A model generated the notes under the pieces. That model worked only from the letters and a program-made list of their open reading frames with translations. It searched no databases and was not told the origin of the DNA. Positions 36,524 through 45,248 of a stretch of DNA of 64,000 nt are shown one piece after another. Within the stretch, counting starts at the first letter, position 1. Each line of letters starts with the position of its first letter. Source of the stretch: an uncultured Alphaproteobacteria bacterium. GTDB taxonomy: Bacteria > Pseudomonadota > Alphaproteobacteria > Caulobacterales > Caulobacteraceae. Both the position numbers and the translations under genes were made by a program. The DNA lies in contig CAIJOB010000015.1 in assembly GCA_903822175.1 (NCBI GenBank), positions 62,001 through 126,000 on the forward strand. Direction: 5' to 3'.

Positions 36524-38257
36524 TTATTTCTTCTGGTGGCCAACCGCCCAGACGTAGGCGGCGACCGCGTTCAGTTCGTCCGGCGACAGGCCCGCGCCGC
36601 CCAGCGGCGGCATCGGGCTGCGGTACTGTTTCGGCGTCGGCACGCCCTTGGTGATCACGTCGGTGATCTGGGCAAGCGAGCCATCGGTCCAGATCGGGCT
36701 GCCGGTGTTGAGCGGCGGACCGATAGAGCCGCCGGCGGCGTCGGCGCCGTGGCAGGCCGCGCAGGTCTTGCCCTTGAAGAGCGCCATGCCGGCGGTGACC
36801 TGGGCGGCGGTGGCGCCCGGAGGGGTCGGTAGCGCGCCGGCGGTCTCGGCGGCCGGCGCCTGGGCGGCGTACTGTGGCTCGGGCGCGCTGGTCAGCGCAG
36901 CCCCGGGCTGGCCCTGGTAGCTCACCTTCCAGATGCGGCCCTTGGTGTCCTCCGAGATGTAGAGCGCGCCGTCCGGGCCGACCGCCAGGCCGGTGGGCCG
37001 GAAGATCGCCTTGCCGGTGGCCTTGCCGGGGCCGGCGAAGCCGTCGGCGAAGACGATGTATTTGCCGCTGGCCTTGCCGTCCTTGAGCGGCTGGAAGACC
37101 ACGTTGAAGCCGTCCTGCACCGCCGGCGTGCGGTTCCAGGAGCCGTGGAAGGCGATGAAGGCGCCGCCCTGATAGGCCGACGGGAAGGCCTTGGCGTTGT
37201 AGATGGCCAGGTCATTGGGCGCCCAGTGGGCCGGGAAGGCCGCGACCGGGGGCAGCTTGCTCGCGCAGACGCCGACCGCCTTGCCGCCGTCGCCGCCGTA
37301 TTCCGGGGCCAGCACCAGCTTCTTCTGGAAGTTGTCGTAGTAGCAGTTGGGCCAGCCGTAATCGCCGCCCTTGATCTCCAGCACCAGTTCCTCGGAGGGC
37401 AGTTCGGTGGTGGCGTTGACGTCCGGATAGAGCTTGCCCCAGTTCTGGATCAGCTGGTCGCGCCCGTGCTGGGTGGCGAAGAGGCGGCCCGAGGCGTCGA
37501 AGGCCAGGCCCATGCCGTTGCGGATGCCGGTGGCGTAGCGTTCGGCCGGCGAGAACTTCTGATCCAGCTTGTCGGCGGAATAGAGCCAGGTGCCGCCGCG
37601 GGTCTCCTTCTCGACGCAGGGCTCGGCGCCGGGGATGCCCGGCTGGCGGTTCTTCGGCTGGCAGGAGTTGGTGGCCGTGCCCATGTCGACGAACATCTGG
37701 CCCTTGGCGTCGATGACGAAGGGATGCATCGGATGGTCGCCGCCCAGCGGCATACCCGACAGGATGACCTCGGCCTTGCCGGTGGGGACGTCGGAGCCCT
37801 TGGCCAGGGGATAGCGGACGATCTCGTCGTTCATCTCGGCGTAGACGGCGTTCTTGTAGAGGCCGATGCCGGTGCCGCCCTTGGAGCCCTCGGTCGGCGT
37901 CGTGCCGAAATAGGTGATCTTGTCGCCCTTGCCGTCGTGGTCGGTGTCCTGGATCGCCACCAGGAAGCCGTTCGGGTCGCCCTTGGTCCCGCGGAAGTAG
38001 GACGAGCCGTTCCAGGTGTTGGCGTAGACCGTGCCGTCGGCCGCGACGGCGATGTGGCGGGTGTTGCCCAGGTTGTCGGCGAAGATGGTGGCGCAGAAAC
38101 CGGGCGGAAGCGTAATGCCGATGTCGGTGTTGGCGCAGGCCGCGCCTTTCCCCATCGCCGGCTTGGGCTGGGCCTGGACCGAGAGCGCCATGGCGCCGGT
38201 CAACAGCAGCGCCGTTCCAACGCTCGCCATAGCGGCGGCTTTAAGTTTAGCGTTCAT
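36524..38257 (-). CDS. Sorbosone/PQQ-type sugar dehydrogenase fused to cytochrome c
   Basis: A 577-residue periplasmic protein: Sec signal (MNAKLKAAAMASVGTALLLTGAMALSVQA in its first 29 residues), a six-bladed propeller of the L-sorbosone dehydrogenase/soluble glucose dehydrogenase type (TRHIAVAADGTVYANTW, GIRNGMGLAFDASGRLFATQHGRD, FIAFHGSWNR, FRPTGLAVGPDGALYISED) and a C-terminal cytochrome c domain with CAACH near residue 503 and a distal Met ligand candidate in SPMPPLGG. It likely oxidises a sugar or aldose with PQQ and passes electrons to the haem. The ATG at 38257 has GGGAGG nine bases upstream. It is divergent from dipZ by 74 bp, fitting a shared need for cytochrome maturation. Confidence 0.9.
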   Translation of the reverse strand: MNAKLKAAAMASVGTALLLTGAMALSVQAQPKPAMGKGAACANTDIGITLPPGFCATIFADNLGNTRHIAVAADGTVYANTWNGSSYFRGTKGDPNGFLVAIQDTDHDGKGDKITYFGTTPTEGSKGGTGIGLYKNAVYAEMNDEIVRYPLAKGSDVPTGKAEVILSGMPLGGDHPMHPFVIDAKGQMFVDMGTATNSCQPKNRQPGIPGAEPCVEKETRGGTWLYSADKLDQKFSPAERYATGIRNGMGLAFDASGRLFATQHGRDQLIQNWGKLYPDVNATTELPSEELVLEIKGGDYGWPNCYYDNFQKKLVLAPEYGGDGGKAVGVCASKLPPVAAFPAHWAPNDLAIYNAKAFPSAYQGGAFIAFHGSWNRTPAVQDGFNVVFQPLKDGKASGKYIVFADGFAGPGKATGKAIFRPTGLAVGPDGALYISEDTKGRIWKVSYQGQPGAALTSAPEPQYAAQAPAAETAGALPTPPGATAAQVTAGMALFKGKTCAACHGADAAGGSIGPPLNTGSPIWTDGSLAQITDVITKGVPTPKQYRSPMPPLGGAGLSPDELNAVAAYVWAVGHQKK

Positions 38258-38331
38258 CGGCGCCTCCCATCCCATCGTTATGCAGACTATCTACCTATCG
38301 CTTCGCTAGGCGTCCTGAAAGTCCCGCATCC

Positions 38332-40065
38332 ATGCTGTTGTTCATCCTAGCCTACATGGGCGGCGCGCTGACCATTGTCAGCCCCTGCATCCTGCCGGTG
38401 CTGCCCTTCGTCTTCGCCCGCGCCGACCAGCCGTTCGTGAAAAGCGGCCTGCCGCTGTTGGCCGGCATGGCGATCACCTTCGCCGGCGTGGCCAGCCTGG
38501 CGGCGGTGGGCGGCGGCTGGGCGGTGGAGGCCAACGGGATCGGGCGGATCGCGGCCCTCGTCATCCTGGCTTTCTTCGGCCTCCTGCTGCTGTTCCCGAG
38601 TCTCGCCGACCGCGCGACGCGGCCGCTGGTTGCGTTGGGGGCGCGGCTGTCGGAGAGCGCGTCGGGCGGGACCGCCAAGTCGCCGGCGGGCGCCTCGTTC
38701 CTGCTGGGGGTCGCCACCGGCCTGCTCTGGGCGCCCTGCGCGGGACCGATCCTGGGCCTGGTGCTGACAGGCGCGGCGCTGCAGGGCGCCAGCGTCCAGA
38801 CCTCGCTCTTGCTGCTGGCCTATGCGCTTGGCGCGGCGACCTCGCTGGCGCTGGCCCTGCTGGTCGGCGGGCGGGTGTTCGCCGCCATGAAGCGCGGCCT
38901 GGGCGCCAGCGAATGGGTGCGCCGGGTCCTGGGAGTCATCGTCCTGGGCGCTGTGGCCGCCATCGCTATGGGCTTCGACACCGGCTTCCTCACCAAGGTC
39001 TCGCTGGCCTCAACCGCTAAGCTCGAACAGGGCCTGGTCGACCGGGTGCGCGGGACAAAGCCCGCCGGACCGGAAGGCGCGCTGGCCGCCGGTCCCCTCC
39101 CCGTCGAGGGCCAGATGCCGCCGCTCAGCGGCGCCATCACCTGGCTGAACTCACCGCCGCTGACGCGCGAGGGCCTGCGGGGCAAGGTCGTGGTGATCGA
39201 TTTCTGGACCTACAGCTGCATCAATTGCCTGAGGTCCCTGCCCTACGTCGAGGCCTGGGCGAAGAAGTACGCCGACCAGGGTCTGGTGGTGATCGGCGTC
39301 CACACCCCGGAGTTCGCCTTCGAGGGCGACGTGAACAATGTCCGAAAGGCGGTGGCCGACCTGGGCGTCAGCTACCCCGTCGCCGTCGACAACGACCACG
39401 CCATCTGGCGCGCCTTCAGCAACAGCTACTGGCCCGCCCACTACTTCATCGACGGCCAGGGCCGCGTCCGCGCCCACCACTTCGGCGAGGGCGAGTACGA
39501 CAAGTCCGAACAGATCATCCAGAAGCTGCTGGCCGAGAACGGCGCCAAGGTCGTGGCCTCCGGCCTGGTGAGCGTCCAGGCCTCCGGCGCGACGGCGGCG
39601 GCCGATCTCACTGAGATGCAGTCACCTGAGACCTATCTCGGATACGCGAAGGCGGCCGGCAACCTCAACGGCGACGGGCTCATCCACGACAAACGGACCG
39701 ACTACGCCCCGGTAACGCCGAGCGCGCGCAACCATTGGACCTATGACGACGTCTGGACGGTGGGCGCCGAGCACGCGGTCTCCGGCGTGCCCGAAGCGGG
39801 GATCGTCTACCGCTTCCACGCCCGCGACCTACACCTGGTGCTGGGCCCCGGGCCGGGCGGCAAGCCGGTCCGGTTCCGAGTGCGACTGGACGACAAGGCG
39901 CCAGGCGCCGACGCTGGCGTCGACGTGGCCGCCGACGGGACCGGCGTGGTCACAACCCAGCGCCTCTATCAACTGGTCCGCCAGAAAGGCCCCGTGAAGG
40001 ACCGCACCTTCTGGATCGAGTTCCTGGACCCGGGCGTCGAGGCCTACGCCTTCACCTTCGGCTAA
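38332..40065 (+). CDS. DipZ-type cytochrome c biogenesis/thioredoxin fusion
   Basis: The 577-residue protein joins a CcdA-like membrane domain (residues 1-235, with Cys in VSPCILPVLPF and WAPCAGPILG), a periplasmic TlpA/redoxin domain (about 290-410, active site CINC in WTYSCINCLRS), and a C-terminal beta-sandwich domain of the kind found only in DipZ proteins (HARDLHLVLGPG, FRVRLDDKAPG). It would carry reducing power across the inner membrane to periplasmic thiols. The ATG at 38332 starts MLLFILAYMGGALTIVSPC, the expected N-terminus. It is divergent from the haem-carrying dehydrogenase gene. Confidence 0.93.
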   Translation: MLLFILAYMGGALTIVSPCILPVLPFVFARADQPFVKSGLPLLAGMAITFAGVASLAAVGGGWAVEANGIGRIAALVILAFFGLLLLFPSLADRATRPLVALGARLSESASGGTAKSPAGASFLLGVATGLLWAPCAGPILGLVLTGAALQGASVQTSLLLLAYALGAATSLALALLVGGRVFAAMKRGLGASEWVRRVLGVIVLGAVAAIAMGFDTGFLTKVSLASTAKLEQGLVDRVRGTKPAGPEGALAAGPLPVEGQMPPLSGAITWLNSPPLTREGLRGKVVVIDFWTYSCINCLRSLPYVEAWAKKYADQGLVVIGVHTPEFAFEGDVNNVRKAVADLGVSYPVAVDNDHAIWRAFSNSYWPAHYFIDGQGRVRAHHFGEGEYDKSEQIIQKLLAENGAKVVASGLVSVQASGATAAADLTEMQSPETYLGYAKAAGNLNGDGLIHDKRTDYAPVTPSARNHWTYDDVWTVGAEHAVSGVPEAGIVYRFHARDLHLVLGPGPGGKPVRFRVRLDDKAPGADAGVDVAADGTGVVTTQRLYQLVRQKGPVKDRTFWIEFLDPGVEAYAFTFG

Positions 40066-40128
40066 GCCAGGCTGGCAAACCCCCGCCTGATCGGTCAGCC
40101 TGCGCCGTCGTATGAAAACGGAGCCGCC

Positions 40129-41259
40129 ATGCATCGCCGCGCCCTGCTGACCGGCCTCGCCGCCGGCGCCGTCCTGGCTCCTTCGGCCTTCGCCGCCGAG
40201 GCCGCCAAGGATGTGCTGGGGTTCCGTCCCGATCCGATCTTCCTGGAGAAAGCGGTGGCGCTGCTGAAGAGCCACGCGGCCATCGACACCCATGCCCACC
40301 CGGGCATGACCGCTCATCGCGCGCTGGCGCCGAGCCCGGAGGCCGCCGAGGCTGGCGCCTTCGAGGCGAAGTCGGTCGCCGACATGCGCGCGGGCCTGCT
40401 GGCGGCGTCGAGCTTCGCGGCCGTCGCCGACGCCGCGGTGCTGCGAACCACGCCGACCGGCATCGTCGTCGACCGCGACTATCGTCCGGGCGAAGCCGCG
40501 GCGCTCGTCGCGCGCGAACTCGCCGACCTGCACATGATCGCCAAGCGCCTGGGCCTGCCGATCATCCGCAAGCCCGCCGATCTGGACGCCTGCGCCGGCG
40601 GCAAGGCGCCCGGCATGATCGTCACCGTCGAAGGCGGCGACTTCCTGGAGGGCGACGCGTCCCGCCTGCGCGCCGCGCGCGACCGCGACGACGTGCGCAT
40701 CATCACGATCGTGCACTACCGCCCCAACGAACTGGCCGACAACCAGACCTCGCCGCCGCGCCTTGGCGGGCTATCGCCGGCGGGCGTGGCCGTGGTCAAG
40801 GAGATGGCCCGGCTCGGCATGGTGATCGACGTGGCGCACGCCGCCGAAACCTCCGTCCGCGCGGCGCTGGCCCAGACCAGCTCGCCCCTGCTCTGCTCGC
40901 ACACCCACGTGAAGACGCCGGCCTTCGACCACCCGCGCTTCATCACCAAGGAGACGGCCCGCGCGATTGCTCGGGCCGGCGGCGTGGTCGGGTCATGGCC
41001 GTCGGGCTTTGGCGGGGTGACGCTGAACGATTTCGTCGACCGCATCTTCGTGCTGACCGAGGTCGTGGGGCCGGAGCACGCGGCGCTCGGCACCGACATG
41101 GACGGCAACTTCCAGCCAACCATGAGCAGCTACCTGCAGCTGCCGCTGCTGGTGTCGGAACTGCTGCGGCGCGGCTACGGCGAGGCCAATGTCGCCGGGC
41201 TGGTCGGCGGCAATTTCCGGCGGCTGTTCGACACCGCCTGGAAGGCCCGCAAGGTTTAA
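40129..41259 (+). CDS. Exported M19-family (renal) dipeptidase
   Basis: The 376-residue product has an N-terminal signal of Tat appearance (MHRRALLTGLAAGAVLAPSAFA) and a zinc dipeptidase domain: metal site IDTHAHPGM, bridging Glu in TVEGGDFLEGD, later His in VIDVAHAAE and CSHTHVKTPAF, and Asp in LGTDMDGNF. Members hydrolyse dipeptides or D-amino-acid-containing peptides in the periplasm. The gap behind dipZ is 63 bp. Its stop overlaps the convergent M24 peptidase stop by four bases (41256-41259). Confidence 0.92.
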   Translation: MHRRALLTGLAAGAVLAPSAFAAEAAKDVLGFRPDPIFLEKAVALLKSHAAIDTHAHPGMTAHRALAPSPEAAEAGAFEAKSVADMRAGLLAASSFAAVADAAVLRTTPTGIVVDRDYRPGEAAALVARELADLHMIAKRLGLPIIRKPADLDACAGGKAPGMIVTVEGGDFLEGDASRLRAARDRDDVRIITIVHYRPNELADNQTSPPRLGGLSPAGVAVVKEMARLGMVIDVAHAAETSVRAALAQTSSPLLCSHTHVKTPAFDHPRFITKETARAIARAGGVVGSWPSGFGGVTLNDFVDRIFVLTEVVGPEHAALGTDMDGNFQPTMSSYLQLPLLVSELLRRGYGEANVAGLVGGNFRRLFDTAWKARKV

Positions 41260-41939
41260 GTCGCCCCCTCGCCGATGAGCAGGTCTTCGTAGAAGGCGCC
41301 GAAGTCGCGCGTCGGGTGGCGAATCTGGATCTCCAGGATCCACAGGCCCGGGACCGGCGCCGTATCGAGCGCGCCCAGGGGGCCGGCGTTGTAGATGGCG
41401 TGCGGGAAGTCGCTGACCCGGTGGCCCTTCACCTGCCAGTTCAGCCGCCAGCCCAAGGCCTTGGCGCGGGCGAGCGCGAAGCTGTAGAGCGCCTTGCCGG
41501 TCAGCTTGTCGTCCCGCCACTTGGCGGCGACCTCACGCCAGAGCGTGCGGGCCGCGTCCGCACAGGCGGCCATCTCGGCGTCATCGCCGACCACGAAGGT
41601 GTCGCCAGCATCGCCCTCATGCCCGCCGAACACCGCGCCCAGGTCGACATAGAAGATGTCGTGATCCTGCAGCACATAATCCGGCTGGAACTCGCCGTGG
41701 AAGGTCTCCAGCGTCCCGGCGCCGAAGCGGATGACGTTCTTGTGCCAGAGCCGGTCCATGCCGAGATCGGCCAGAACTTCACCCGCGATCTCGTGCCCAC
41801 GGCCCTCAGTCACGCCGGGCCGGATCGCAGCCGCGATCCGCCGGACCGCCTCGAAGGTCAGGTCCTGCGCCTTGACCATGGCCGCCAGGGAATAGGTCTC
41901 GCCGACCTGCTCGCGCCGTTCCGGACCGCTCCACGCCAT
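41256..41939 (-). CDS. M24-family metallopeptidase
   Basis: A 227-residue pita-bread-fold protein. The metal ligands expected for M24 are visible: Asp in FYVDLGAVF, Asp in GDAGDTFVVG, His in FPHAIYN and Glu in WILEIQIRH, preceded by the EFQPDYVLQDHD segment. It is shorter than aminopeptidase P, lacking the creatinase N-terminal domain, and may be a Xaa-Pro-type or orphan aminopeptidase. The ATG at 41939 lies five bases behind the aldo/keto reductase stop, so the genes are cotranscribed. The nucleotide frame runs much further upstream as antisense of the reductase; that part is not coding. Confidence 0.85.
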   Translation of the reverse strand: MAWSGPERREQVGETYSLAAMVKAQDLTFEAVRRIAAAIRPGVTEGRGHEIAGEVLADLGMDRLWHKNVIRFGAGTLETFHGEFQPDYVLQDHDIFYVDLGAVFGGHEGDAGDTFVVGDDAEMAACADAARTLWREVAAKWRDDKLTGKALYSFALARAKALGWRLNWQVKGHRVSDFPHAIYNAGPLGALDTAPVPGLWILEIQIRHPTRDFGAFYEDLLIGEGAT

Positions 41940-41944
41940 GCCGG

Positions 41945-42901
41945 TCAGCGCGCCGGTTCGCGCCGCACGTCGGCGACGAGGGCCTCGGCCTTGGCGAACA
42001 GGGCCGGGTCGACGGTCAGGCCTGAGGCCGCCGCGTTCTCGTCGAGCTGCTCGGGCCGGCTCGCGCCGACGATGGCCGAGGCGACGTTGGGCTCGCGCAG
42101 CACCCAGGCCAGCGAGAACTGCGAGAGCGAACAGCCGGCCTCTTCGGCGAGCGGTTTCAGCTTCTGCACCGCCTCCAGGATCGAGGGCTCCAGCCAGGTC
42201 TTCATGGCGTTGCCCATGGAATCGCTGGCGCCGCGGCTGTCGGACGGGAGCGCCGCGCCTGGCCGGTACTTGCCTGACAGGACGCCCTGGGCCAGCGGCG
42301 ACCAGACGATCTGCGACACGCCATTGGCCGCCGAGATCGGGATCACCTTCTTTTCCGGCCGCCGGTAGAGCAGCGAATACTGCGGCTGGCTGGAGACGAA
42401 CTTCTCGACGCCCGGCAGGGCGAAGGCCGCCTCGATCTGCTCCGGCGACCATTCGGAAAAGCCGATCCAGCGCGCCTTGCCCGACCGCACCACCTCGCTC
42501 AGCGCGTCCATGGTCTCTTCCAGGGGCGTGTTCACGTCGTAGCGGTGGCATTGGTAGAGATCGACGTAGTCGGTGCGCAGGCGCTTCAGCGAGGCGTCGA
42601 TCTGCTTTTCGATCTGCGCCTTCGACAGGCCCTGGTCGCCATTGCCCATGTCGCCGAACACCTTGGTGGCGAGCACGTAGCTGTCGCGCTTGCGCCCAGC
42701 GAGCGTCTCGCCCAACACGCTCTCGGCGGCGCCGCGGCCATAGACGTTGGCGGTGTCGATGAAATTGATGCCCAGATCGAAGGCCCGGTCGACACAGGAG
42801 CGCGCCGCGTCCTCCTTCACGCCCACGCCATAGGTGAGCCAGGAGCCCAGGGAGATTTCCGACACCTCGAGATCGCTGGCGCCGAGCTTACGGTACTTCA
42901 T
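41945..42901 (-). CDS. Aldo/keto reductase (potassium channel beta-subunit-like)
   Basis: A 318-residue (alpha/beta)8 NADPH-dependent reductase. The catalytic tetrad is visible as Asp/Tyr in FIDTANVYGRG, Lys in VLATKVFG and His in YQCHRYD; the NADPH phosphate site is GASRPEQLDENA near the C-terminus. Sequence wording (SEISLGSWLTYG, GLSKAQIEKQIDASLKRLRTDYVDLYQ in two parts) places it close to YghZ/Kv-beta-type AKRs that reduce aldehydes such as methylglyoxal. The ATG at 42901 gives MKYRKLG, the family start; a longer frame upstream is not supported. The M24 peptidase follows directly. Confidence 0.92.
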   Translation of the reverse strand: MKYRKLGASDLEVSEISLGSWLTYGVGVKEDAARSCVDRAFDLGINFIDTANVYGRGAAESVLGETLAGRKRDSYVLATKVFGDMGNGDQGLSKAQIEKQIDASLKRLRTDYVDLYQCHRYDVNTPLEETMDALSEVVRSGKARWIGFSEWSPEQIEAAFALPGVEKFVSSQPQYSLLYRRPEKKVIPISAANGVSQIVWSPLAQGVLSGKYRPGAALPSDSRGASDSMGNAMKTWLEPSILEAVQKLKPLAEEAGCSLSQFSLAWVLREPNVASAIVGASRPEQLDENAAASGLTVDPALFAKAEALVADVRREPAR

Positions 42902-42987
42902 GACTGGGTTCCTGGGACGGCCCACGGACGGGCGCGGCATCAAACCCATGAGCCCCGGTTCGCGCAAGCGGCGCCGCAGCGAGCGAG

Positions 42988-43998
42988 CTAGGGCCGCTCG
43001 GCCTCGCGGGCGCGGCGCACGCTCATCGGGCCGAAGTGGGCGCGGTATTCGGCCGGCGTCATGCCGGTGGCGCGTTTGAAGAGGCCGCGGAAGAAGGCCA
43101 CGTCGTCATAGCCCACCGCCGAACTCACCGCCTGGATCGGGTCGCTGTCACGCTCGATCATCGCCTTGGCGGTGGCGATGCGCACGGCCTGCAGATAGCC
43201 GGCGGGATGGCGGCCAGTGGCGGCCTTGAAGCGCCGCGCGAAGGTGCGCGCGCCCAGGTTCGCTTGACCGGCCAGGGTCTCGGTGGAGACGTCCTCGCGG
43301 TAGGCGGACTGCAGATAGGCCTCGGCGGCGCGGATCTTCTCATCGCCGTGCGGCGGCGACAGCGGCAGCATGGCGTAGCCGGACTGATGGGTGCGCGGCA
43401 TGGGGAGCAACAGGGCCTTGGCGCACTGCACGGCGACCTCGTGGCCGCAGAGCTTCTCCACCAGGTGCAGGCTGACGTCGATCGCCGCATAGACCCCGCC
43501 GCTGCACAGGACCCGCGAGTCCTCCGTGACGAACAGGTCCGGCCGCCAGTTGACCTGTGGATAGTGCGCCTCGAACTGCGGGCTGATCGCCCAGTGGGTG
43601 GTGCCGGTCCGCCCGTCGAGCAGGCCGGCTTCCGCCAGATAGGCCGCGCCCATGCAGGTGCCGGCCACATAGGCGCCGGTGTCGTATTGCACCTTAAGCC
43701 ACGGCGGCAGGACGCTGTTTTCCACCAGCTTGGCGTTCCACTCGAGGCCCGAGGTCGGCACGATGACGATGTCGCTGTGCTCGACGTCGGCCATGGCCTT
43801 GGCCGGCTGCAGGTGCAGGCCGTAGGGGCTGCGCACCGGCCCGCCGTCCAGTGAGGCGGTGGTCACCCGAAAGGCGGGCTCGGCTGGGCGGTCGTGCAGG
43901 GCGTTCCATAGCGCGCCGGCGCAATGGAAGATCTCCACCGGCATGATCGCCGTCGACGACAGGCCGTCGTCCAGCAGCACGACCGTCACGTCGAACAT
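42988..43998 (-). CDS. GlxA-family transcriptional regulator (DJ-1/PfpI plus AraC)
   Basis: A 336-residue regulator: residues 1-190 form a DJ-1/PfpI-like domain (FDVTVVLLDDGLSSTAIMPVEIF, VAGTCMGAAYLAEAGLLDGR with the elbow Cys) and residues 220-330 an AraC helix-turn-helix pair (TLAGQANLGARTFARRFKAATG, then AVSSAVGYDDVAFFRGLFKRATGMTPAEYR). It probably senses a small metabolite and activates neighbouring genes. The ATG at 43998 has GGAGG 12 bases upstream. Part of a same-strand run with DUF4242 and PfpI genes; a second GlxA-type regulator diverges at 45249. Confidence 0.92.
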   Translation of the reverse strand: MFDVTVVLLDDGLSSTAIMPVEIFHCAGALWNALHDRPAEPAFRVTTASLDGGPVRSPYGLHLQPAKAMADVEHSDIVIVPTSGLEWNAKLVENSVLPPWLKVQYDTGAYVAGTCMGAAYLAEAGLLDGRTGTTHWAISPQFEAHYPQVNWRPDLFVTEDSRVLCSGGVYAAIDVSLHLVEKLCGHEVAVQCAKALLLPMPRTHQSGYAMLPLSPPHGDEKIRAAEAYLQSAYREDVSTETLAGQANLGARTFARRFKAATGRHPAGYLQAVRIATAKAMIERDSDPIQAVSSAVGYDDVAFFRGLFKRATGMTPAEYRAHFGPMSVRRAREAERP

Positions 43999-44064
43999 GG
44001 GAGCGCCCCTCCGCTCGGCAAGCGGCGACACTCCCATGGACGGCGTAGACTTGCGAGGCAGGTT

Positions 44065-44340
44065 TCAGGCCCGCGCGGTGGTCGGGTCGATCATGCCGGT
44101 CACTTCGGTGATCGCGGTGGCCGGAAAGCCGCTGAGGCGCGCGTGCTCGTGGATCGCCGCCTCGTCCTCGGCCAGGTAGATGCAGAAGGTCTTGTTGGCG
44201 GAGACGTAGGACTGCACCCACTGAACCTTGGGCGCGAGCTGGGCGAGCGCGCCGTTCGAGGTCGCCGCGGCGCCCTTCAGCTGCTCGCCGTTGAATTGGC
44301 CGACACCCGGAATGGCGCGCTCGATCACATACTTCTTCAT
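44065..44340 (-). CDS. DUF4242 family protein
   Basis: A 91-residue protein with the ferredoxin-like DUF4242 pattern: MKKYVIERAIPGVGQF, VQWVQSYVSANKTFCIYLAEDEAAIHEHARLSGFP given here in part, and ITEVTGMIDP. A Streptomyces member of this family is reported to bind nickel; function is otherwise unknown. The ATG has GGAG ten bases upstream. It sits between two DJ-1-superfamily genes and is likely expressed with them, so it may act on the same substrate or stress. Confidence 0.85.
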   Translation of the reverse strand: MKKYVIERAIPGVGQFNGEQLKGAAATSNGALAQLAPKVQWVQSYVSANKTFCIYLAEDEAAIHEHARLSGFPATAITEVTGMIDPTTARA

Positions 44341-44441
44341 GTCGCTCTCCTTGATTGTGCGCTGAGCTTGCCGCCCGGCCGGCCATGCCGGAAGGCGGTG
44401 ATCGCGACAACCAAGGGGGTCGATCGTGACAGCCGCAAGCG

Positions 44442-45152
44442 TCAGGCCGGCTGCAATCGCGCCGCCGCCTCCCGCGCCGCCGCCAGCCGCCCGGCGGCCA
44501 GCGGGGCCATGCGGCGATTGTAGGCCTCCAGCACCGCGGGCTCCGCCAACTCCGGGCGTCCACCCCCGAAGGGCGGCGCGGGCGCATATTCCAGGCCCAG
44601 AACCAAGGTCTTGGCGACCTCCTCGCCGGCGATCTCGGCAAGGACGGTGAAGGCGAAGTCGAGCCCCGCGGTGACGCCGCCGCCGGTGATGATGCGCCCG
44701 TCGCGGACCACGCGGGCCTCATCGACGATGGCGCCGAAGGGCCTCAAGAGATCACGCCAGGCCCAATGGGTCGCCGCCCGGCGTCCGGTAAGGAACCCCG
44801 CGGCCGCCAGGATCAGCGAGCCGGTGCAGACCGACGTGAGGTATTTCGCCGGGCCGCCCAGACGGCGGATCTGGCGCAGGAAGGCCTGGTCCAGCATGGC
44901 CTCGGTGGCGCCAAGGCCGCCGGGGACCAGCAGCACGTCGCAGGCCTCAACCTGCGTCAGGTCGGCAAGGCCGGTGAAGGTCAGGCACTCGGCGGTGATG
45001 TCGCGGCCGCCCAGCAAGGCGACGATCATGTGCACCCCCGGCGCGCGGCTCAGGACCTGGTGCGGGCCGGTAAAGTCGAGTTGGGTGACGTTCGGATAGA
45101 GCGCGATGACAATTGTCACCTTGGGGGTGAGCTTGGGGGCGAGTTCAGCCAT
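44442..45152 (-). CDS. DJ-1/PfpI-family enzyme, isonitrile hydratase-like
   Basis: A 236-residue single-domain DJ-1 superfamily protein without a DNA-binding part. The N-terminus IVIALYPNVTQLDFTGPHQVL, an acidic residue in VPGGLGATEAML and the nucleophile Cys in YLTSVCTGSLILAAAGFLTGRRAATHW (the Cys being in SVCTGS) match isonitrile hydratase (InhA) and related glyoxalase-like enzymes. Activity is inferred from family. It heads the leftward run with DUF4242 and the GlxA-type regulator and is divergent from the second GlxA regulator, with 96 bp between starts. Confidence 0.88.
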   Translation of the reverse strand: MAELAPKLTPKVTIVIALYPNVTQLDFTGPHQVLSRAPGVHMIVALLGGRDITAECLTFTGLADLTQVEACDVLLVPGGLGATEAMLDQAFLRQIRRLGGPAKYLTSVCTGSLILAAAGFLTGRRAATHWAWRDLLRPFGAIVDEARVVRDGRIITGGGVTAGLDFAFTVLAEIAGEEVAKTLVLGLEYAPAPPFGGGRPELAEPAVLEAYNRRMAPLAAGRLAAAREAAARLQPA

Positions 45153-45248
45153 GGCGGCCTCCAGGGAGGAATTGACGCCGGCATCTTCCCAGGCCTAGGT
45201 TCTGGCCGAAATGACATTCTTCCCTCGAAATACGCCATAGGCCTTGCC